A model generated the notes under the pieces. It saw only the letters and a list, made by a program, of their open reading frames with translations, ran no database searches and had not been told where the DNA came from. Source: Bacteroidia bacterium (GTDB lineage Bacteria > Bacteroidota > Bacteroidia > J057). From it: DNA of 54,138 nucleotides. Location: the NCBI GenBank assembly GCA_030430575.1, contig JAUIKF010000057.1, positions 1 through 54,138 of the forward strand. The letters are read 5' to 3'. Both the position numbers and the translations under genes were made by a program. This document shows, in pieces, positions 34,304-41,674 of the stretch. Position 1 is the stretch's first letter. Every line of letters begins with the position of its first letter.

Positions 34304-34652
34304 ATTTATGGCGGATCGCGTTCGGCGTACTTTTCAGGAAAAAGGAGTCGAATTTGCTGAGAAAAAGATGTTCGCTGGCCTCTGTTTTATGGTCGATGAC
34401 AAGATGTGCTGCGGCGTGCATTATGATAAAAAGAAGGAAACAGATCTTCTGATGGCGCGGATCGGGGAGGAAGCTTCAACGCAGGTACAGGACAGACAAG
34501 GTTGCCATCCGATGGACTTCACGGGCCGGCCCATGAAAGGCTATGTTTTTGTCACGCCAGACGGCTTTGACTCAGATGATGACCTGGCCTATTGGATACA
34601 ATTATGTGTGGATTTCAACCCGTTGGCGAAGGCGAGTAAGAAGCGGAAGTGA
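34290..34652 (+). CDS. TfoX/Sxy N-terminal domain protein
   Basis: A 120-residue protein with the TfoX N-domain pattern: RVRRTFQEKGVEFAEKKMFAG, LCFMVDDKMCCGVHYDKKKE, and then GRPMKGYVFVTPDGF. Stand-alone domains of this type are common in Bacteroidota and often lie beside YCII/DGPF or sigma genes. The role is unknown and probably not competence. It starts 14 bases before the sigma gene ends. The Lys-rich end (KASKKRK) runs up to a large repeat. Confidence 0.8.
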   Translation: MAYDEFMADRVRRTFQEKGVEFAEKKMFAGLCFMVDDKMCCGVHYDKKKETDLLMARIGEEASTQVQDRQGCHPMDFTGRPMKGYVFVTPDGFDSDDDLAYWIQLCVDFNPLAKASKKRK

Positions 34653-34905
34653 GACCGCTCGGGCTTCGAAGACTCAGCCCTCGCTGCGAGACCGGTCGCC
34701 CTTTGGGGCTCCCTGCGAGATCGTTCGTCGCGGGGCTCCTCACTGCGAGACCGCTCAGGCTCGAAGACTCGCCTTCGCTACGAGACTAAAGACATTTTTT
34801 CTCTCTTGTCTCGTAGCGAGCCTGAAAGGCGAGCGGTCTCGCAGTGAGGGCGAAGCCCGAACGGTCTCGCCTCTCGTAGCGAGCCCGAAGGGCGAGCGGT
34901 CTCAC
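34653..34905. repeat. Large GC-rich palindromic repeat cluster
   Basis: Multiple copies of a TGCGAGACCG/CGGTCTCGCA word, alternating with TCGGGCTTCG/CGAAGCCCGA words. The left half (to about 34780) is broadly complementary to the right half, around CTAAAGACATTTTTTCTC. It fills the gap between the convergent TfoX-like and rlmF genes and resembles REP/BIME-type clusters acting as a two-way terminator. Open frames crossing it are not genes. Confidence 0.75.
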
Positions 34906-35822
34906 CCCTCCACAAACGTCCACGCCACAATCCGACTCTTCTTGTTCCCTTGGCCCATCGGCAGGGTTCTCACGTCGGTCGCAGCTGTTTTTTGAAGGGC
35001 TTTATAGACGCCTTTGAGGTTGGATTCTTTGGAGATCAAGGTGGAGAACCATCGGCATTTTTTGGCAAAATGCTGGCTCTGGTGGATCATATATTTGACA
35101 AATTGCGCTTCGCCACCTTCGCACCACAACTCCTGATGCTGACCGCCGAAGTTCAGAATTGGCTTGTCGCTTTTATTTCGGGTTAAATTCTTGGTTTTTC
35201 GCAATGAACCTGCTTGTGCTTCTTCCAAGGAGGCATGGAAAGGCGGATTGCAAATCGTCAGGTCTATGCGTTCTCGCTTTTTCAAGATGCCGTTAAAAAT
35301 GCCGTTGGGATTCGCTTGGAGTCGCAGCGTCACTTTTCCCGCTAATGTCGGATTCTTATCGATGATTGCTTGAGCAGAATCCAGGGCAACAGGATTGATG
35401 TCCGTGCCGATGAAAGACCATCGGTACTCCTTATTCCCGATGATGGGATACACACAACTCGCGCCTACGCCTATATCTAGGCATTTGATGTGAGGCCCTT
35501 CCGGGACCCGGTCATTATGACTTTCTGTCATCAGATCTGCGATATGATGGATATAATCCGCCCTTCCAGGAATCGGCGGACAGAGGTAGCCGTCCGGGAT
35601 GTCCCAATATTCGATGTCGTAATAATGCATCAGCAGGGCTTTATTCAGCGCCTTCACCGCTTTCGGATCAAAAAAATCAATCGACTCATCGCCGTATTTA
35701 TTGACTTTGACAAACCCTTCCAAAGCTGGACTGCTACCCATCAATTCCTTGAAGTCATAGCGCGCCCTGTGCTTATTTCGGGGATGTAAGGCAGATTTGA
35801 CAGCGGGATGCTTTTTTTTCAT
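34902..35822 (-). CDS. rlmF: 23S rRNA (adenine1618-N6)-methyltransferase
   Basis: A 306-residue SAM-dependent methyltransferase. The SAM-binding motif is CLDIGVGASCVYPIIGNKEY and the adenine-N6 catalytic motif is NPPF (in LTICNPPFHASLEEAQ). The Lys/His-rich N-terminus (MKKKHPAVKSALHPRNKHRA) is typical for RlmF, which methylates A1618 of 23S rRNA. The C-terminal segment RTLPMGQGNKKSRIVAWTF also fits the family. Monocistronic. Confidence 0.88.
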   Translation of the reverse strand: MKKKHPAVKSALHPRNKHRARYDFKELMGSSPALEGFVKVNKYGDESIDFFDPKAVKALNKALLMHYYDIEYWDIPDGYLCPPIPGRADYIHHIADLMTESHNDRVPEGPHIKCLDIGVGASCVYPIIGNKEYRWSFIGTDINPVALDSAQAIIDKNPTLAGKVTLRLQANPNGIFNGILKKRERIDLTICNPPFHASLEEAQAGSLRKTKNLTRNKSDKPILNFGGQHQELWCEGGEAQFVKYMIHQSQHFAKKCRWFSTLISKESNLKGVYKALQKTAATDVRTLPMGQGNKKSRIVAWTFVEG

Positions 35823-35850
35823 TAATTATATTTTAGGCTAAGTGAAATCG

Positions 35851-35957
35851 AACCATATAAGGAATATAAGCACATATAAGTAAAGCGCCTTTTTCCCCTT
35901 ATATGAACTTAAATGCCTTATATGGTTCAAAAAATGGCCATAAGTCTAAAAGACAAA
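35851..35957. repeat. AACCATATAAGG inverted-repeat element, copy 2
   Basis: Arms 35851-35862 and 35916-35927, inner arms CATATAAG/CTTATATG, and the tail with AAGTCTAAAAGACAAAC. Near-identical to 28786-28892, including the non-palindromic centre and tail. It lies upstream of rlmF and at the 3' end of the hydratase gene. Confidence 0.75.
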
Positions 35958-36746
35958 CTATTGTATAAAAGAAACCGATACCTCACCCAGGCCTTCAATC
36001 CTTGAAGTGACATAATCACCAGCCTGAACAGCAGTGACGGGACCAAGGGCGCCTGTGAGGATGACATCTTGCTTACGCAAAGGATTACCTAGCTTAGAAA
36101 GGGTTTCCGCTAGCCAGATAGCGGCTTTGATGGGTGAGCCCATAGAGGCACCGCCTGTCCCTTTTGAGACGATCTCCCCATTTTTTCTCATCTCCATCTT
36201 ACAATTGACCACATCAAATTTCTGCAAGTAGACTGCCTGTCGGCCTAGGACAAAGTGGCTTGCAGAGGCATTGTCAGCGACGGTGTCAGTGAAGCCAATG
36301 TCCCAATTGGCGATTCTGCTGCCTATAATTTCGATTGAGACGACGATATGAGCCACCGCAGCAATCATCTCCTCAGGCGTAATAGAAGCCCCCTCCAGAT
36401 TATCCCCCATGATAAAGGCGATCTCTGTTTCTACTTTGGGCTGCATGAGTTTGTCCATAGAAATACTGCCATTATCAGCAACTTCCATATCATCCAGCAA
36501 GGCCCCAAAATCAGGCTGATCCACGCCTAGCTGCCTTTGCACAGCCTCAGAGGTGAGACCGATCTTTCTGCCTATCAGGCGTGCCCCAGCATCGATTCGG
36601 CGTTGGATATTGAGTTGCTGGACGGCGTAGGCCGCCTCCACGTCATCGGTACCGATGAGGGTGCGGACAGGGGCGCAGACCGTATGGGTCTGCGCAGCTT
36701 GGTACAAGATATTCGCTGCTGAAGCGATCGTAGCATCTGGTTTCAT
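35958..36746 (-). CDS. 2-keto-4-pentenoate hydratase-like protein (MhpD/FAH family)
   Basis: 262 residues of the fumarylacetoacetate hydrolase superfamily, MhpD type: RLIGRKIGLTSEAVQRQLGV, a metal-binding acid pair in PKVETEIAFIM, and SIEIIGSRIANWDIGFTDTV. The enzymes add water to 2-hydroxypenta-2,4-dienoate or decarboxylate related keto acids in aromatic meta-cleavage pathways. No other pathway gene is nearby, so the true substrate is unclear. Confidence 0.82.
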   Translation of the reverse strand: MKPDATIASAANILYQAAQTHTVCAPVRTLIGTDDVEAAYAVQQLNIQRRIDAGARLIGRKIGLTSEAVQRQLGVDQPDFGALLDDMEVADNGSISMDKLMQPKVETEIAFIMGDNLEGASITPEEMIAAVAHIVVSIEIIGSRIANWDIGFTDTVADNASASHFVLGRQAVYLQKFDVVNCKMEMRKNGEIVSKGTGGASMGSPIKAAIWLAETLSKLGNPLRKQDVILTGALGPVTAVQAGDYVTSRIEGLGEVSVSFIQ

Positions 36747-36830
36747 AGAAAAATCGTTGGTTGATACTTTGGCTCACAAATAACTGGAATTCCGCTGGAG
36801 AAGGAAATTTTTATTTTTTCTGCGTGAAGA

Positions 36831-36876
36831 GACCTCGGAGGATTAATAGGCGATTCTGGTTAAATCCTCCGAGGTC
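36831..36876. terminator. GACCTCGGAGG palindrome
   Basis: GACCTCGGAGGATT (36831-36844) and AATCCTCCGAGGTC (36863-36876), an 18-base loop, followed by TTTT. The same core word forms the hairpin at 46596-46628 and appears as a half site at 212-222. It is T-rich on the plus strand. Confidence 0.55.
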
Positions 36877-36893
36877 TTTTAAAGAATTATAGC

Positions 36894-37292
36894 ATGACAA
36901 AGCAAGTGATAATTATAATCGTTTTGGCCTTGATGGCATGTAGCATAGGGCAAAGGGCTATTCAGGCACAAGATGTTCCTAAGACATGGACATTTGGTTA
37001 CCGATACTCCAATGTTGATTCGTCAGGCATCCATTACCAAGGCTATCATAGATTAACTAAATGTTTCCCTGGGCTTTCAGAAAAGGCTTATGGGGCAGAA
37101 ATAAAGGAGGTGAAAATATATACCCGAAAAGGAGAATTGTTATTTGAAACCCAGCGACAAGATGAGAATTGGATATGTGCAGATGTGGATACTTTTGCTT
37201 GGGATGAGGGACAGTATTTTTGTCAAATGATCTATGTAGATACTGTAGGACTTGACACTACTGGGATTGTGATTTACGTTTATAGGCATTAA
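36894..37292 (+). CDS. Small exported protein, unknown
   Basis: 132 residues with an N-terminal hydrophobic segment (MTKQVIIIIVLALMACSIGQ). The Cys at 16 could be a lipoprotein site, although cleavage at AIQAQ also fits. The mature part looks like a small beta sandwich (VKIYTRKGELLFETQRQDEN). No family is recognised. It lies three bases before the ATP-grasp gene, so it is co-transcribed with it. Confidence 0.6.
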   Translation: MTKQVIIIIVLALMACSIGQRAIQAQDVPKTWTFGYRYSNVDSSGIHYQGYHRLTKCFPGLSEKAYGAEIKEVKIYTRKGELLFETQRQDENWICADVDTFAWDEGQYFCQMIYVDTVGLDTTGIVIYVYRH

Positions 37293-37295
37293 GAA

Positions 37296-38132
37296 ATGAT
37301 GGACACCATCCGAAAAATAGATTTCTTCACCCTAGAATCCGCCATTTGGATAGCGGAACAGAAAACCCATATCCCTGCTTACGATTTCCAATTTGAGCCA
37401 CTCTTCAAAATGGAACGTCCCAGGATCACCCACAAAGTGCCTGTGATTGCGCGGGTAGGAGCGATCGCAGATTATCAGCAGTTTTATGGAGAATTGTTTC
37501 AATATGATTATCAGCTGATAAATACCCCTTCACAGCATCGGCTTGCCAGTGAATTGGAAGCATGGTACCCTTTGCTCAAAGACTTGACTCCCAAAAGTCA
37601 AGTATATGAAGCTTTCCCTTCCTTGGCAGAAGCTCAGCAAGCCATTGGATTTCCGATGTTCATCAAAGGCAATCGCCAGACAGCCAAACACAACCCCGAC
37701 TTGTCCATTGCGCGTAATGAAACCGATTTTCTGCGCATTCAGGCAGCCTATCAGCAAGCTCCCATTCTTCATTGGCAAAAGGCCGTTTGTCGAGAACTGG
37801 TGGAGTTAAAACCAATGGACCTTCAGGTCCGAGACAAGGTCCCCATTTCCTTTGAGTTCAGGACTTTCTGGTGGAAAGGGAGCTTAGTAGGCGCGGGGCC
37901 TTATTGGTCTCAGTACCTTGATTATGACTGGACGGAGTCCCAACGGACGGCGGCTTTGGCGATAGCTGAGGTAGCTGCTAAGCGGCTGGAGGTCCCTTTT
38001 CTGGTCATTGATCTCGCCTTGACTACTGCTGACGATTGGATCATTATTGAGTGCAATGATGCACAAGAAAGCGGATATGCAGGCGTTCAACCCATGAAGA
38101 TGTGGAGAAATATTATTACCCTAGAACAATGA
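37296..38132 (+). CDS. ATP-grasp domain protein (DUF4343-like)
   Basis: 278 residues with ATP-grasp features: the lid and nucleotide region GFPMFIKGNRQTAKHNPD, FEFRTFWWKGSLVGAGPYW, and the acidic metal-binding end DDWIIIECNDAQESGYAGV. Such enzymes ligate a carboxylate to an amine or thiol with ATP; the substrate is unknown. It starts ATGATG (MMDT) three bases after the previous gene and overlaps the next gene by ATGA, so the three genes form one translational unit. Confidence 0.68.
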   Translation: MMDTIRKIDFFTLESAIWIAEQKTHIPAYDFQFEPLFKMERPRITHKVPVIARVGAIADYQQFYGELFQYDYQLINTPSQHRLASELEAWYPLLKDLTPKSQVYEAFPSLAEAQQAIGFPMFIKGNRQTAKHNPDLSIARNETDFLRIQAAYQQAPILHWQKAVCRELVELKPMDLQVRDKVPISFEFRTFWWKGSLVGAGPYWSQYLDYDWTESQRTAALAIAEVAAKRLEVPFLVIDLALTTADDWIIIECNDAQESGYAGVQPMKMWRNIITLEQ

Positions 38133-38884
38133 AAACCACCCTTGTCATCACCCTCACCATTTTAGGTGGATTCCCTGTCTTTGGCCAAACGACTCTCGAT
38201 TCCCTAGAAACCCAAGCCATTTATCAACAAAAAATCCGCTCCAAAAACATCTTCTCAGACCAAAGAGAAACCGTATTTGCCGCTTTTGACAGCACCATTC
38301 AACAGATCTTTGCACATCCTGATGTATGTGATTATCCCTTTGATAGCTTACGGCAATTTATCAGCGTTGTATCATCAGATGATGGGAAACTGAGGATATT
38401 TTCTTGGGACAATTTGGGCGGTGGAACGTATCATACCTACACTACTTATTTGGAATACCATAGTGAGGATGGGGCTTGCAAGGCATGGGAAATAGACATA
38501 GAACCCAAACGCTATGTCGATACGATTCCAATACCTGTAGAAGTAGGGTTTTATCGGGTAGCGGAAGTTAGAGAAGGAGAGAAGCAGTATTATTTGCTTT
38601 TTGGGGCTGGGACGTTTGGCAGTGGGAAAAAACATTCAGCGATCAAAGTGTATGTGGAGGAAAAAGGGGTATTAGTTCCCTGTGTAGCCTGTTTTGAAGG
38701 GAAATCGCCTTTGGTGATCTATTCGAATAGGGGGCAAGATTGCGAACTGGTGTATGATGATGAGGCGAGGGAATTGTCTTTTAAAGCTTTTGAATTTGAC
38801 GATGATATTGGGTTTTTTACCAGCACGTTTGAGTGGGTCAAGTACCGATTTGTAGATGGGAAGTTGCGTAAAGTAGTAGATTGA
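38129..38884 (+). CDS. Exported protein, unknown
   Basis: A 251-residue protein with a signal peptide (MKTTLVITLTILGGFPVFGQ). The ATG overlaps the stop of the ATP-grasp gene (ATGA), which also sets the start against an upstream GTG at 38102. The mature part is beta-rich with many Asp/Glu and aromatic residues (KLRIFSWDNLGGGTYHTYTT). No family is recognised. Pairing of an ATP-grasp enzyme with two exported proteins is notable but unexplained. Confidence 0.62.
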   Translation: MKTTLVITLTILGGFPVFGQTTLDSLETQAIYQQKIRSKNIFSDQRETVFAAFDSTIQQIFAHPDVCDYPFDSLRQFISVVSSDDGKLRIFSWDNLGGGTYHTYTTYLEYHSEDGACKAWEIDIEPKRYVDTIPIPVEVGFYRVAEVREGEKQYYLLFGAGTFGSGKKHSAIKVYVEEKGVLVPCVACFEGKSPLVIYSNRGQDCELVYDDEARELSFKAFEFDDDIGFFTSTFEWVKYRFVDGKLRKVVD

Positions 38885-38910
38885 GCCTAGGCGGATTTTC
38901 TCGGATTAGA

Positions 38911-38962
38911 TATTAACCTAGAACCCCGAACCTAGAACCCCGAACCCCGAACCTAGAACCTC
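38911..38962. repeat. CCTAGAACCCCGAACC tandem repeat
   Basis: Words AACCTAGAACCCCGAACC repeat head to tail three times at the 3' end of the ERCC4 gene. Related text: 20222-20290 and 43396-43426. Confidence 0.6.
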
Positions 38963-39590
38963 ATCCCTCCAACACCCATTCCATCTTCTCGGCCATCTTT
39001 GGCCCGATGCCCTCCACCTGCTGCCACTCAGCAGCATCCGCAGCAAATATGCCTTTCAGGCTCCCAAAGTGCTCAAGCAACCTTTCCGCCTTCTCCGGCC
39101 CGATGCCCGGAAAGCTTTGGAGTACCTCCATCTGCCAATGTGCTTTGCCACCTTTGCGCTTGCCCTTTTTGGCAATGGGCTTGCGGTCCAGGCGTGTCAC
39201 CTGCTGTGCCGCCATCCACATCAACTGAGCAGTCTCTTTTGGCGAAAAGGAACGCAACACAGGCAGCCCAAGAACGAGACTAAGCGTGACCAGCGCGCCT
39301 TGTAATGCTTCGCGGCGCATATTGACGGCTTGAAGATCTGCAGAGCTTCCCTCCAGGATAATGACGCCTCGTGCTGGCCCCGCCGCTAGGCGGATGGCTT
39401 GGCGGAAGAGTCGTCCGTCGGCTAGGGACGCCGCGAAGTCGCGCAGCGTTTTTCGTTCGAATATCAATTCGTTTATGCGGTAGTCTCCGACAGCGAGGGT
39501 AACGACTTCGACGGGCTGGTCTGTCAGCTGTTCGAGGGCTTCGATGACGCCGGATTTTTGTTCGCGATGGTCGGCGGTGATGGGGGGCAT
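38961..39590 (-). CDS. ERCC4-family structure-specific nuclease with helix-hairpin-helix tail
   Basis: 209 residues. The XPF/ERCC4 catalytic pattern GD-Xn-ERK-X3-D is intact: G35-D36, E45-R46-K47, D51 (VGDYRINELIFERKTLRDF). A Lys/Gly-rich linker follows, then a C-terminal tandem helix-hairpin-helix (SFPGIGPEKAERLLEHFGS and VEGIGPKMAEKM). The order is that of archaeal or eukaryotic XPF-type flap nucleases, but without helicase part. It is expected to cut branched DNA near single/double-strand junctions. It is divergent from the AbiL-like ATPase gene (67 bases apart). Confidence 0.85.
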   Translation of the reverse strand: MPPITADHREQKSGVIEALEQLTDQPVEVVTLAVGDYRINELIFERKTLRDFAASLADGRLFRQAIRLAAGPARGVIILEGSSADLQAVNMRREALQGALVTLSLVLGLPVLRSFSPKETAQLMWMAAQQVTRLDRKPIAKKGKRKGGKAHWQMEVLQSFPGIGPEKAERLLEHFGSLKGIFAADAAEWQQVEGIGPKMAEKMEWVLEG

Positions 39591-39605
39591 GGGGAGATTT
39601 AGGGT

Positions 39606-39635
39606 TGTTAATTTGATTGAAGTTGTGTTAATTTG
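39606..39635 (+). promoter_or_regulatory. Two TGTTAATTTG direct repeats upstream of the AbiL-like pair
   Basis: TGTTAATTTG occurs at 39606-39615 and 39626-39635, exactly 20 bases (two helical turns) apart, 23 bases before the ATPase start. The spacing suggests a dimeric regulator binding site. Which regulator is unknown; the nearby WYL protein is a candidate. Confidence 0.4.
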
Positions 39636-39657
39636 TTGTAAATCTACGAAAAAATAT

Positions 39658-40980
39658 ATGTTGATAGAATTCAGGGTCGCTAACTATAGGTCTATCTGTG
39701 AAGAACAGGTGATTAGTTTGGTGCCTGCAAGCACAGGCCAAAGTGACTTTCCAGATAATATTATTGCTGGAAAATATTCGGCCCTTAACGGATTGGCATT
39801 ATATGGTGCCAATAGTAGTGGGAAGTCAAACCTTCTAAAATCAATTGAGCTTCTAGATAGGCTCCTGTATACATCAGCTAAGATGAGTTCAACTGCTAAC
39901 CTTCCTTATGATCCCAATCTATTAAAAGAAGGATATGCTTCTAAGCCTACAGTTTTGGAGGTTTCTCTTGAAATAGAAGGGATTCGATATAGGTATGGAT
40001 TGGAATATAATCGATCAGAAGTACTAACAGAATGGCTTTTTAGAAAAAAGACAGGACGAGAAGTTGAACTATTTTTTCGAGACAAAGAAATCATTGAAGT
40101 TTCATCAGGTTTTGGAGGTTCTCCAAAAACGATTAGTACTGCGATAGAGATTACCCGTCCTAACGGACTATTTCTGTCTTTTTGTGATATGGTCAATGTT
40201 ACCGAAGCTAAAACCCTTTTCCAATGGTTTGATAAACTTGTGTACGTAGATGGCCTTGATACCCCACGTGAAGAACTGAAGACAATTACTTTATTAGAAA
40301 ATGAAGAATTTGGCAAGAGAATAAAAGGTTATCTATCATCACTTGGTTTGGGGTTTGAAGATATTGCCTTGCAGAAAAAAGAATTTGATCCGAATAACTT
40401 GCCTACCAATATAGATGAAGAGCTTAAGCAATCGATAATCCAGGGTTTGAAAGGTAGCAAAGAAGTTAGGGTAAATACCTCTCATTCAACCTACGATAAA
40501 AGAGGGAGCAGAACGGGTGAGGTAATTTTTTGGTCTATGAATGAGAGAGAGTCTGAGGGGACCAAAAAAGCTTTTCATGTCAGTGGACAAGTTTTATTTA
40601 CCCTTTTGAAAGGGGGAGTATTAGTTATAGATGAAATAGAAGCAAAAATGCACCCCATCTTAACCCGACATATTATCAACCTTTTTTTCTCTAAAGAAAC
40701 AAACCCGCTTAATGCCCAAATTATTTTTGCCTCACATGATACCAATTTACTCAATTCCCTTAACCTTAGAAGAGATCAAATAAATCTGGTAGAAAAAAAT
40801 GCTTGGGAAGCATCTGAAATATTTGCCCTTTCTGATATTAAGTATTTTGATGGTCAAAAAGAACGTCATGATACCAATAAAGAAAAACGCTATTTGGAAG
40901 GGAGATATGGCGCAGTTCCTATTCTGAGAGAGTCACATGAGTACTTAGAAAATTCGTATGGCAAAAAGAGGACAGATTAA
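39658..40980 (+). CDS. AAA15-type ATPase (AbiLi/RloA-like)
   Basis: A 440-residue ABC/SMC-like ATPase of the AAA15 group: MLIEFRVANYRSICEEQVIS, Walker A GANSSGKS (50-57), Walker B GGVLVIDEIEAKMHPIL and H-loop IIFASHD. These ATPases pair with RloB-type proteins in AbiL and related phage-defence systems, where the ATPase senses infection and the partner cleaves. I chose the ATG at 39658 because MLIEFRVANYRS is the canonical start; upstream codons lie in the promoter region. It overlaps the rloB-like gene by 23 bases, and its base composition is more AT-rich than its neighbours, which suggests transfer. Confidence 0.83.
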   Translation: MLIEFRVANYRSICEEQVISLVPASTGQSDFPDNIIAGKYSALNGLALYGANSSGKSNLLKSIELLDRLLYTSAKMSSTANLPYDPNLLKEGYASKPTVLEVSLEIEGIRYRYGLEYNRSEVLTEWLFRKKTGREVELFFRDKEIIEVSSGFGGSPKTISTAIEITRPNGLFLSFCDMVNVTEAKTLFQWFDKLVYVDGLDTPREELKTITLLENEEFGKRIKGYLSSLGLGFEDIALQKKEFDPNNLPTNIDEELKQSIIQGLKGSKEVRVNTSHSTYDKRGSRTGEVIFWSMNERESEGTKKAFHVSGQVLFTLLKGGVLVIDEIEAKMHPILTRHIINLFFSKETNPLNAQIIFASHDTNLLNSLNLRRDQINLVEKNAWEASEIFALSDIKYFDGQKERHDTNKEKRYLEGRYGAVPILRESHEYLENSYGKKRTD

Positions 40981-41674
40981 ACGGTCTAGAAGGGAAAAAA
41001 GGGAAGTAATAGAAAGGCCCGAAAGGTATCGAAAGTATCAACAGTTTTTTTTGATTGTATGCGAAGATGAAAAAACGGAGCCTGCGTATTTTGAAAAATT
41101 TAAAGCGCTCTTTCCAGCATACACACTTTATTTAGAAACAGTCGGAACAGGAAGGGATCCTTTAGGTGTTATCAAGGCAGCTATTGCTGAAAGGCATCGG
41201 CTCAAAGCGTTTAGTAAACGGGAAATAGATTTTGTCTGGGCAGTTTTTGATAAGGATGACGCAGATGAAAATGAGACAAAAATCACAAAATTTGAAGAGG
41301 CCTTCAACTTAGCCAAAATTGAAAACATCCATTTAGCCTTCAGTAATGAAGTATTTGAGTTGTGGCTATTGCTACATTTAATCGATGTTTCATCAGCAAC
41401 TTCTATCCCTCGAAAGGAAGTCTACAACATGCTTCAGACAGCTGTTAGACAAAAGGGAGGAGAAAATGAGAACTTTGAGTATATCCATGGTGATACCAGT
41501 ATTATAGAAGTCGTTTCGAAGCTAGGGGACGAAGCAGAGGCAATCAAAAGAGCTGAACTATTACTGAGGGATCATGAGATGAAAAAACCTATCGAAGCAA
41601 ACCCATCCACTCATGTCCATAAGCTGGTAAAAGAGCTACGAGCATGGATTCGTTACTATAACTGGATGCCATAA
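40958..41674 (+). CDS. RloB-like TOPRIM-type effector (AbiLii-like)
   Basis: 238 residues: a basic N-terminus (MAKRGQIKRSRREKREVIER) and a TOPRIM-like acidic core (FLIVCEDEKTEPAYFEKFKA with E36 and E41, then AVFDKDDADENE at about 96-106). The RloB hallmark SNEVFELWLLLHLID follows. In known AbiL and related systems this subunit is the nuclease-like effector. Overlap with the ATPase gene ensures co-production. Its last 19 bases overlap the 3' end of the convergent WYL-PhyH gene. Confidence 0.82.
   Translation: MAKRGQIKRSRREKREVIERPERYRKYQQFFLIVCEDEKTEPAYFEKFKALFPAYTLYLETVGTGRDPLGVIKAAIAERHRLKAFSKREIDFVWAVFDKDDADENETKITKFEEAFNLAKIENIHLAFSNEVFELWLLLHLIDVSSATSIPRKEVYNMLQTAVRQKGGENENFEYIHGDTSIIEVVSKLGDEAEAIKRAELLLRDHEMKKPIEANPSTHVHKLVKELRAWIRYYNWMP

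Noticed and set aside
34543-34995. A 150-codon plus-strand frame across the GC-rich cluster
   Set aside because: It reads through the palindromic repeat and into the end of rlmF; the composition is repeat-driven.
38911-38962. CRISPR or VNTR at the ERCC4 gene end
   Set aside because: Short imperfect tandem text of the same family as other intergenic repeats; no spacers.
39606-39660. Plus-strand start of the ATPase at 39544
   Set aside because: The extension overlaps the divergent nuclease gene and the promoter region; MLIEFRVANYRS at 39658 is the canonical family start.
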